Positions 32,738 through 39,030 of a stretch of 64,000 bases of DNA are shown here, one piece after another (the first letter of the stretch is position 1; the number at the start of each line of letters is the position of its first letter). The translations under genes were made by a program, and so were the position numbers. Origin of the DNA: JBOZRQ01 sp050789255 (GTDB taxonomy: Bacteria; Bacillota; Sulfobacillia; Symbiobacteriales; Symbiobacteriaceae); assembly GCA_050789255.1 (NCBI GenBank), contig JBOZRQ010000008.1, positions 124,001 to 188,000 on the forward strand. Direction: 5' to 3'. The notes beneath the pieces are model-generated. The model did not search any database. It was not told the origin of the DNA and saw only the letters and a program-made list of their open reading frames with translations.

Positions 32738-33238
32738 TCAACCCCGATCAAGATCAAGGACTCGCACGCGACAGTGTACCACCCGATGTCTGCTAATCGC
32801 TTCCCAGGCCTTGTGAGAAACGACGAGTTGTGCCCTTCTAGTCAGGCAAAAGTCATGCCCAGACCAGTGCGTCACACCGGGCCAGCTAGCCATCTCGACT
32901 GTACCGAATGGGAGCAATCGAACGAACTGTGGGAGTTCTTGTTCCGGCTCCAACTCATCATATAACTCAGACATAGTAATCTCGACGTCGTCAAATCGAA
33001 ATCCGGTCAAAGAACCGTTTCGGAGGGTGTCTGCCAGGGACTGGGTCACGATGAAGCAGGGGTGCGTGGTCAGCAGTTCGTCCCCTAACCAACCATCAAA
33101 AACGTAATGCAGATGAGCAACGTCGGGAACTTGGGCAAGCCCGGCCCTGACCTGTTCTCGGTTCGTAACAACTGTGTTAGGGCCCCATCCTCCGGCCACT
33201 TCTGGCTCAAGGAGAAAAAGCTTCGTCGGATTCATCAT
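32738..33238 (-). CDS. Imm43-like immunity protein
   Basis: About 166 residues, soluble. The run FDGWLGDELLTTHPCFIVTQ near 47-66, LTGFRFDDVEITMS, LPQFVRLLPFG and LVVSHKAWEAI resembles Imm43-type immunity proteins as I remember them. The ATG at 33238 overlaps by one base the stop codon of the toxin tip just upstream (TGATG), with GGAG eight bases before: the classic arrangement of a polymorphic toxin followed by its immunity gene. ATG at 33235 or GTG at 33241 are alternatives. The toxin is decayed, so this immunity gene outlived its partner. Confidence 0.6.
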   Translation of the reverse strand: MMNPTKLFLLEPEVAGGWGPNTVVTNREQVRAGLAQVPDVAHLHYVFDGWLGDELLTTHPCFIVTQSLADTLRNGSLTGFRFDDVEITMSELYDELEPEQELPQFVRLLPFGTVEMASWPGVTHWSGHDFCLTRRAQLVVSHKAWEAISRHRVVHCRVRVLDLDRG

Positions 33239-33641
33239 CACATCTCCGGTTGGGAAGTTTTCCCGGACATCTGATCAATAACGTCTCGCATGGCTTCCAC
33301 CTGCGCTCGACTCGGATTCGGAACTGCCTCGTAGAATTGGTTCCACAGGACCCGTATCTCGAACAGATGGACCTTTGAATTGACGGACTTGGGAATCCCT
33401 CGCGTGGATCTCCGCCTCCGTAAAAAGCCCTGGTTACCGTTCTAGAATTTGCTGCTCAATCGCATGATGTACGACCACCTTCCCCTTGAGCTCTGGATTT
33501 CAGGTCGTCGTAGGTGTAGGTCGTCGTACTGGTGCCGTCGGTCACGCTGGTGCGGTTGCCCACGGCGTCGTAAGCGAAGCGCACGCGGACGGCCTGGCCG
33601 GCGGTGACACTGCGGCGATCCTTCGTCCTGGCTGCCTGCAA
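33238..33641 (-). pseudogene. Rhs/YD-repeat toxin relic: core repeat fragment plus C-terminal toxin tip
   Basis: Two pieces are visible on the minus strand. The first (about 33630-33480) contains a YD repeat, RFAYDAVGNRTSVTDGTSTTTYTYDDL, of Rhs cell-surface toxins (shown here only to identify it in part). The second (33430-33238), in another frame, reads GIPKSVNSKVHLFEIRVLW and on to MRDVIDQMSGK, like the C-terminal end of a nuclease toxin, and stops exactly at the start of the immunity gene. The shell and delivery parts of an Rhs protein (normally over 1000 residues) are missing. Confidence 0.7.
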
Positions 33642-33811
33642 TCACGTGTTCTCTCTTTGGAAGGGCCATCGCAAGCGCAGAAACAGAAGGTAGGTTCGGG
33701 TACCCAGCACCACAACGAAAGGGGGGTGCATCTCGTGGGAGAGCACACCCCTTTGGTCCGGCGGCTAGCGCTTCAAAAGGCATCGGCTATCCCGACGAGA
33801 TCTCTAGCCGC

Positions 33812-34477
33812 CTACAGTGGGGCAGCCTTCGCTATGTCCTTATCAAACCAGAGCCCCGACTCCCTGGAGTCTTCCTTCGAGCATATCCGGAAATAGTACC
33901 CGGGTGGGACTCCTACAATCCGGTGAAGTTCTGGCCAAACTGAAGTCACGTGGTAAAGGTGGACCTTTTTCAAGGACTGGTAATCTCCTGGGCTACATAG
34001 ATCTGTTGTGAAGATCCACCCCGAACTCGGCGAGTCAGGTGGATACCTAACCCCTTCAATTGGTGGCTTTCTCTCTAACACCCCGTCTGACACCAGGGCA
34101 AAGTCGCTAAAGTGTGGGGGGGCAAACTCCTCGCCGAGAGAGGCACAGAGCTCGCGCTGCCCTGCCCAATAATGTAGAGTGTGCTCTGCACCTCTAATCC
34201 AGCGGTCATAGTTCTGCGGGTCTGCTTCCCAAATGTCCAGCGCATGGTCCTCGCCGGGATTGAACTTAACCGTCCAATATCCATGCACGAGAGTCTCAGA
34301 GGGCCTAATTGTGGTTCTGGCTAACTGCTGGTACTCGACGACGTGGCGAGCAAAGTCTGCGGCCTCGGCTAGCAGATGTCGAGACGCAACCTGAACTCTT
34401 AGGTCACAGAGCCCCTGATCCAGGAGTCCGTTGGACCGAACGGTAAGCGACTTCTCATCGACGATCAACTTCGCCAT
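33812..34477 (-). CDS. DUF2185/Imm33-like immunity protein
   Basis: The 221-residue protein has an N-terminal half (1-130) of unknown fold with several Trp residues and a C-terminal half resembling DUF2185/Imm33: ALVSDGVLERKPPIEGVRYPP, then PSSGWIFTTD near 155, and a closing WPELHRIVGVPPGYYFRI. Imm33 proteins are immunity factors in polymorphic-toxin and SUKH-type loci. AGGAGG lies four bases before the ATG. It sits 170 bp upstream of the Rhs relic on the same strand, inside the block bounded by direct repeat 1. Confidence 0.6.
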   Translation of the reverse strand: MAKLIVDEKSLTVRSNGLLDQGLCDLRVQVASRHLLAEAADFARHVVEYQQLARTTIRPSETLVHGYWTVKFNPGEDHALDIWEADPQNYDRWIRGAEHTLHYWAGQRELCASLGEEFAPPHFSDFALVSDGVLERKPPIEGVRYPPDSPSSGWIFTTDLCSPGDYQSLKKVHLYHVTSVWPELHRIVGVPPGYYFRICSKEDSRESGLWFDKDIAKAAPL

Positions 34478-34558
34478 TGTGCCTCCTGTGTCCCGAATGG
34501 TGTCTCGATCACTCGCTTGATGGCCTTCACGATGAACGCCTGCTTTCGCATACCCGGT

Positions 34559-34768
34559 GGGCCAAGACCGAGGGCCAGAAGAAAGAGGCCGAGGCCGCCA
34601 AGAACGCCGCTCCTGCGAAGGCTGAAGGGCAACCTCAAACAAACTAACCTACTGTAATGCCTGCGAGGGGACCGCCAAGCGTATTGCTCGGCGGTCCCTT
34701 CCTTGTGGGACGGCTACGACCGGGCGAGCAGGTTTGCCAGTAAGATCGCGGCCTCTCCCCTCGTCGCC
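34559..34768. repeat. Direct repeat 1, copy B
   Basis: About 210 bp match 32418-32642. Here the small-gene tail is a headless relic with a shortened Lys/Ala run, while the SLH gene side is intact and continues leftward into the full-length SLH gene. The two copies are 2.14 kb apart and enclose the Imm43-like gene, Rhs relic and Imm33-like gene. Confidence 0.85.
34668..34698 (-). terminator. Terminator of the SLH-repeat protein gene
   Basis: A perfect 9-bp GGGACCGCC/GGCGGTCCC stem lies 15 bp beyond the SLH gene stop on the minus strand, followed by CTCGC rather than a T run; on the plus strand TTCCTTGT follows. Confidence 0.65.
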
Positions 34769-36768
34769 GGCAGATCTCCAGAAAAGGGGACACCGACCCA
34801 CACCTTGGACGGTGCCTCTGCGCCGATCAAGCCGGCCTTGGCTGCGGCTGCAACCCAACCGGCAAACCAATCGGTCGGAGCGATGTCCGAGTAGGGCGGA
34901 GTACCGCCTGCGGTCAGACCCGAGGCGGCAGCGGCGATCTTGACCAACTGCGCCCGGGTGAGCGGGTCGTTGGGCCGGAAGGTGCCGTCCGCGTATCCGG
35001 TGATGGCCTTGTGCTCTACCGCTGCCTGCAGGTAACCCTGCGCAGCGGCCCAGTGATCGCTGACATCACTGAACGGGAGCGCTCGTCCCGGCTCTGGTTG
35101 CCAGCCGAGGGTGATGGCCATCAGTTTGGCGAACTCGGCCCGGGTGATCCCCTGATCGGGCCGGAACGTCTTATCCAGGAAGCCTGTCGCCACCTTCCGT
35201 TCGGCCAGGATCGAGAGGGCAGGGCATGCGGGATGAGTCGGCGCAACGTCCACAAAGGGCGTGCGGCAGCCCGTCTCCTGCGGGTGTTCGGGCGGGGGCG
35301 CCGTGATCTCACGGACCATCTGCGCCTCCGAGAAAGTCGTCCAATCGCGCCCCTGCTTCACGAAGGCTGCGAGTACCTCGTCCAAGGTGCGGCCTGTCAG
35401 CCTGACGTACGAGCCCGCCATCAGCAGATCACGATTCGAGAACCCCTGGGCGTTGTAAGCTGCTACCTGTTCTTGGGAGATCTTCAGGGTGTTGACGACC
35501 GTCTCCGTAGGATACTGAGGCTGCCCCCCGGTCGACCCCGATGCCAGTTCGCGGGTCATCACAGTCGGAGAGAACGTGCTCCAATCGCGCCCCTGTTTCA
35601 CGAAAGAGGCCAGCGCTTGGTCGAGTGTCACGCCGCTCAGGCTTACGTACGAGTTGGCCATCAGAAGATCATGATTGGTGAACCCCTGGTCCTTATACGG
35701 TTTTATTTGTTCGCGCGACAGGCCTAGCGTCGCTACGACGCTCAGCATTGACATCCCGAAGTCGATGCCGGTCCAGGCACGGCCATTCTTCTTATACGCC
35801 TCCAGCGCCTGCGCAAGGGAGACGTCGTCGTATTCCTGGGTGATGCCCCAGGCTTCGTTCATTTCCTTTAAGGTGAACCCGCCAGCCATCAGCTTCTTAA
35901 TCTGCTCAAGGCTTTGCCCTGACGACTTGGCCAGTTCCTCCTCCGAGAGGAGGCGGGGCCCGATCTCTTTGTACCTGCAGTGCTGGAACAGATCGTTCTG
36001 GATGTCCGCCCAGGACTCTCCCGCCTTCCGGCGGGCCAGCAACTGATCCAAAGGGATGTCAAGATATTCACCCAGGAGGTCGCCTTCGATGATGTCCCAA
36101 TAGTACAGACCTTGGTCCACAATCTCCCAGACCTGCTGCGGTGTCAGCCGTGACCTGGACTTTATGCGCCCTGTTTCGTCAAACAGGTACGCCGGCAAGT
36201 AAAGGAGCTTTCGAGTCGCCGACTGCATCGCCATCAGTTTTCCCTCGATGTCTGTCCAGGCGAGGCCCGAGGTCCTCATCGCCAGGACCTCTTCGGTACT
36301 CCTCTCGTACTCCCTGGCCAAACTGGCTGCGGACAGGATATCCATGCGAGCGTAACCCTTGGCGATCAGATCCCGAATCCCCGCCTCATCAATCGCCGGG
36401 CCCGAATACGGCCTCCTCACCCAGCGTTCCTTGACACCTTGTAGGTTTGCCGCGAAGATCTCCGGCCACGTCTTGCCCGCCTTGATATCCGCCAGGAAGG
36501 TCGTGGGGCTGATCCCGTACTGTTCGTAAAGACGCAGCGCCGATTGCGCATCGCTCGGGGAGAAGCCCAGCGCCACAAGCTCCTCTCGTGAAGGCGGCCA
36601 CCAGGCGGGGAACACCATTTGGAAATCGCACTTGTCTTTTGAGGCCTGAACGGTCGTCGTCTGCTGAGGTGAGTCCGCCAGCACGACGGTCCCGTACGTG
36701 CTGACCAACAGAGCGACTACAGTCGCCACGCTTACGGAGAGCCTGCTCAAGCGGGAACGCATCGTCAT
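34714..36768 (-). CDS. Secreted SLH protein with six-fold novel helical-looking repeat
   Basis: About 684 residues: signal peptide (to about residue 32), six repeats of about 40 conserved residues spaced 65-80 apart, and three SLH motifs (last 180 residues) that would anchor it to the cell-wall polymer. The repeat reads roughly G[FY]xxxDLxxAxxLxxxxGxTLDEVLAxxKxGxxWxxI; clear copies begin (numbering from the upstream GTG/ATG frame at 36789) near 75, 145, 227, 304, 369 and 449. I know no named domain with this pattern. The ATG at 36768 or 36762 is preferred, with GGTGGAATTGG upstream. Copies of both its 5' and 3' ends lie elsewhere as relics, so it was once near other copies or was split by insertions. 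Function may be surface binding or envelope structure. Confidence 0.8.
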   Translation of the reverse strand: MTMRSRLSRLSVSVATVVALLVSTYGTVVLADSPQQTTTVQASKDKCDFQMVFPAWWPPSREELVALGFSPSDAQSALRLYEQYGISPTTFLADIKAGKTWPEIFAANLQGVKERWVRRPYSGPAIDEAGIRDLIAKGYARMDILSAASLAREYERSTEEVLAMRTSGLAWTDIEGKLMAMQSATRKLLYLPAYLFDETGRIKSRSRLTPQQVWEIVDQGLYYWDIIEGDLLGEYLDIPLDQLLARRKAGESWADIQNDLFQHCRYKEIGPRLLSEEELAKSSGQSLEQIKKLMAGGFTLKEMNEAWGITQEYDDVSLAQALEAYKKNGRAWTGIDFGMSMLSVVATLGLSREQIKPYKDQGFTNHDLLMANSYVSLSGVTLDQALASFVKQGRDWSTFSPTVMTRELASGSTGGQPQYPTETVVNTLKISQEQVAAYNAQGFSNRDLLMAGSYVRLTGRTLDEVLAAFVKQGRDWTTFSEAQMVREITAPPPEHPQETGCRTPFVDVAPTHPACPALSILAERKVATGFLDKTFRPDQGITRAEFAKLMAITLGWQPEPGRALPFSDVSDHWAAAQGYLQAAVEHKAITGYADGTFRPNDPLTRAQLVKIAAAASGLTAGGTPPYSDIAPTDWFAGWVAAAAKAGLIGAEAPSKVWVGVPFSGDLPATRGEAAILLANLLARS

Positions 36769-36925
36769 GGCCAATTCCACCGCCCACATAATAGTTGAAA
36801 TATATTTAGTTATTTAAACTTCATGCACCTTCTTTCTGATACCTCAAGGCAGCGAAAAGAGGGCCGTACCATCTTTGGTACGGCCTAAACTGGGGGCAAC
36901 GCTACACCAGCGTGAACGGCGGCCA
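36720..36925. repeat. Direct repeat 2, copy B (SLH gene head, promoter, terminator, GH3-like tail)
   Basis: About 200 bp match 38825-39030 at roughly three bases in four: first codons of the SLH gene, an AT-rich palindromic promoter segment (GTTGAAATA...TATTTAAAC at about 36792-36819), a terminator, and a ThrLeuVal-stop codon end. In this copy the protein end is fused to an IS66 relic instead of a GH3 gene. Confidence 0.8.
36862..36885 (-). terminator. Terminator between IS66 relic and SLH gene
   Basis: A 9-bp stem GGCCGTACC/GGTACGGCC with a 6-nt loop is followed on the minus strand by CTCTTTTCGC. It is the duplicate of the GH3 terminator at 38969-38992. Confidence 0.7.
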
Positions 36926-37197
36926 CCGGAAGCGGCCGCGCTCCAGGCGGCGGTAGTAGAGCCGGAAGCCGTTCTGCTCCCACGGACTGCATGTCAGTTG
37001 CCCCACATGCCAGATACACCCGGTTTACCTGGACGTCGCTCAGCACAGGGCTTTCAGCGTCTTCACGACCTCGGCGAACGCGGCAGGCTCAAAGCCGGCC
37101 CGGTAGTCGTTGATCCGCTTTGTCCACAGCTCAGTCATCCCCCTACGCGACATGAGACAATCCTCCCCGAAGCATTTCTGAGGAAGATTGTCTCATG
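36906..37197 (-). mobile_element. IS66-family insertion sequence relic
   Basis: Three decayed pieces appear in the normal order of an IS66 element on the minus strand. A TnpA start (from 37153) reads MTELWTKRINDYRA. A TnpB start follows near 37045, VNRVYLACGATDM. A TnpB end follows near 36970-36906, NGFRLYYRRLERGRFRWPP. Large internal parts of both genes and the whole TnpC transposase are gone. A perfect 12-bp palindrome, CATGAGACAATC/GATTGTCTCATG (37151-37162 and 37186-37197), overlaps the tnpA start. The element cannot move itself. Confidence 0.75.
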
Positions 37198-37346
37198 TGG
37201 TGGGCACCGGCTTACAGGTGGGCCGGGTTGGACGTCTACGCGGCTGGGGACATCGACTCAAACACCCGGTTCCTTAGCCTCTCGTCTTGCGCCGTCTGTC
37301 AACGAGCGCTCAGGTGGAGCGTCCCACCATTGGGAGCACTCGGCTT

Positions 37347-37769
37347 TCAGCCCATTCTTCGGTAGAACAAGGCGGGGAAGGAAGTTGCAATCGGCGCAGC
37401 ATCTGCCCAGGAAAGTGATGACATTGGGCAGGCAGCTATTGGATATTCACCACTGACCATGCCCTTTCGAGCATCGAACAACAACCCGAAGTCACCCATG
37501 TCTGACCCAAAGAGCACTGCTCCCGGGATGTCATTTTGCACATCCCAAATACCTTGATACCGAACGATCTCCGACGCAGTCATGATTCTCATTACCTCGA
37601 ATCCTTCGCCCAGCCCTCCCTCACCGCCGTTAAAGAGGCGGAGGAATGTAAGAAACGAATGCGGTAGTGGAATAGGCAAGGCGTCGGACAGGAAGGCCAT
37701 CTCATCCTCGCTTGCAGGCGCATTCCCTAGCCAAGAGCGGCTTCCTGCTAGATCGCTATGCAGATTCAT
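37347..37769 (-). CDS. SMI1/KNR4 (SUKH) family immunity protein
   Basis: The 140-residue protein has the SUKH pattern: PLPHSFLTFLRLFNGGEGGL near 34-53 (the conserved hydrophobic-NGGEG turn), VRYQGI and GDFGLLFDARKG. SUKH proteins are immunity factors against contact-dependent and Rhs-type toxins. Its ATG overlaps the stop of the preceding toxin-like fragment as ATGA, so the two were translated together. It is the last gene of this block before the IS66 relic. Confidence 0.8.
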   Translation of the reverse strand: MNLHSDLAGSRSWLGNAPASEDEMAFLSDALPIPLPHSFLTFLRLFNGGEGGLGEGFEVMRIMTASEIVRYQGIWDVQNDIPGAVLFGSDMGDFGLLFDARKGMVSGEYPIAACPMSSLSWADAAPIATSFPALFYRRMG

Positions 37770-38038
37770 CGAATTCGCCCCCCCGGTCTCCCTACTGGAG
37801 TGTTTTGATCGTATCCCAGCTTTGAGTAATGCTCCCTGGTTACTGTGACGGCCGCCTGTACCTGATGTCCTGGCAACCCAGCAGCCCGCAGCGCTTCTTG
37901 CGCAATATGGTCAATCTGGACCAGCGTAACAGGACCCGGAGGCAACTCCTTGAGTAGCTGAGCTGGGGACTTATTGCTTTGATTCCAGTGGCACCGGTCG
38001 ACGTGTAGACGCCAATGGCGCCCAGCGCTGTTGGCCAC
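37766..38038 (-). pseudogene. C-terminal toxin-like fragment upstream of the SUKH gene
   Basis: A 90-residue frame ends in LPPGPVTLVQIDHIAQEALRAAGLPG and AAVTVTREHYSKLGYDQNTPVG, a compact helical end typical of Rhs/WXG toxin tips, and overlaps the SUKH immunity start by 4 bp. Upstream there is no delivery domain: the frame begins at 38038 right after the stop of another immunity gene, and a second frame (GAIGVYTSTGATGIK) overlaps its start, suggesting a frameshift. Likely a relic of a toxin gene whose immunity gene survived. Confidence 0.55.
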
Positions 38039-38041
38039 ACT

Positions 38042-38509
38042 CTAGCGCATGAAGTAATCTGTCGCTGCGTCAAGACGGGTGAGGAAGTCCTCTAACGACT
38101 CAGCGATCCGCTTGTCAAAGTGGAGAACCGGGCATTCTCCTCGCGCGTTTTCGGCCTCAAGATGCAGGGTGAGGTACGATCCCTCCACTACCTCGAAGAA
38201 GACCAGGCGAGCGGGGTCGTTGTAGTATTCCCGATCGAAACTCCCTTGGTAAATCCCTTCGTTCAACCGGAAATCCGCGATGCTGCTGGGGTCCATAAGA
38301 CGATAAAACCCCTGCCGATCGTCATTACAGAAAAAACCGTAGCCTATTTCGGCAAAAAAGGCACGAAGTTCACGTGGAAAGGGCCTTCCTACACGTTGCT
38401 CTGCCTTCACAACATCCTGAAATGAGAGGGGATAGAGAGTATGTTTTCTATCCGACTCCCCCGCAACGTCTGAAGTGACATAGGCCTTCAGAAAGTCAAA
38501 GGAACTCAT
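38042..38509 (-). CDS. SMI1/KNR4 (SUKH) family immunity protein
   Basis: The 155-residue protein shows the SUKH pattern: an early LSFQDVVKAEQRVGRPFPRELRAFFAEIGYGFF block near 27-60 (given in part) and FYRLMDPSSIADFRL, then acidic aromatic strands and a C-terminal helix ESLEDFLTRLDAATDYF. GGAGGAGC lies five bases before the ATG at 38509. It lies 3 bp upstream of the toxin fragment and so has no obvious toxin of its own. Confidence 0.8.
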   Translation of the reverse strand: MSSFDFLKAYVTSDVAGESDRKHTLYPLSFQDVVKAEQRVGRPFPRELRAFFAEIGYGFFCNDDRQGFYRLMDPSSIADFRLNEGIYQGSFDREYYNDPARLVFFEVVEGSYLTLHLEAENARGECPVLHFDKRIAESLEDFLTRLDAATDYFMR

Positions 38510-38822
38510 CGTGCTCCTCCGCCTTAACGGTAATAGCTGGACACAAAACATTAGATCTCCTGATACCAAGTCCTTAAGGGCCCTCCAGCCCGATAAATCC
38601 TCCCTGGTGTTCCCTCGGGAAAGCAGCAGGATGGATGTTCCACAATACGGGTTGGCCGCATTTGCCCGGTATTCGCTTCCCACGCTCGAATCAGGCGCGT
38701 GCGGTAGCTCGGGTATTCCGAGAAAAGTTTCGGGTCGGCAGCTGCGTCCGTCCTGGTAAACTAGTTCCCCTGCATAGCCTCGGTGAGTTTCTTAGCCTGC
38801 TCTTCCCCGATTTTCGGCCGGT
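38510..38822. other. Non-coding spacer upstream of the SUKH gene
   Basis: I see no supported gene in these 313 bp. The minus-strand frame extends upstream of the SUKH start but has no ribosome site or recognisable motif. It should contain the promoter of the SUKH pair and decayed sequence. Confidence 0.45.
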
Positions 38823-38824
38823 TA

Positions 38825-39030
38825 ACTATAGTCGTCACGCCTACGGGGAGCCTGAAAAAGCGGAACGCATGGTCATGACCAAATCCACTGCCCGCTCATT
38901 GGTTGAAACATACTTACTTGTTTGAACTCCAATGACCTTCTTTCTGACGCTTCAAGGCAACGAAAAATGGCCGTACCATGTTTGGTACGGCCTCTCAGTA
39001 CATGGCTGGGCGACACTACACCAGCGTCAA
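38825..39030. repeat. Direct repeat 2, copy A (relic SLH head next to the intact GH3 tail)
   Basis: This segment matches 36720-36925. On the minus strand it starts with the intact end of the GH3 gene and its terminator, then an AT-rich palindromic segment (GTTGAAACA...TGTTTGAAC, about 38902-38927), then ATGACCATGCGTTCC, the first codons of an SLH gene, which go out of frame after about ten codons. The copies are about 2.1 kb apart and enclose the IS66 relic and the SUKH/toxin block. Confidence 0.8.
38969..38992 (-). terminator. Terminator of the GH3 gene
   Basis: A 9-bp stem GGCCGTACC/GGTACGGCC with a 6-nt loop is followed on the minus strand by ATTTTTCG, 24 bp beyond the GH3 stop. Confidence 0.8.
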
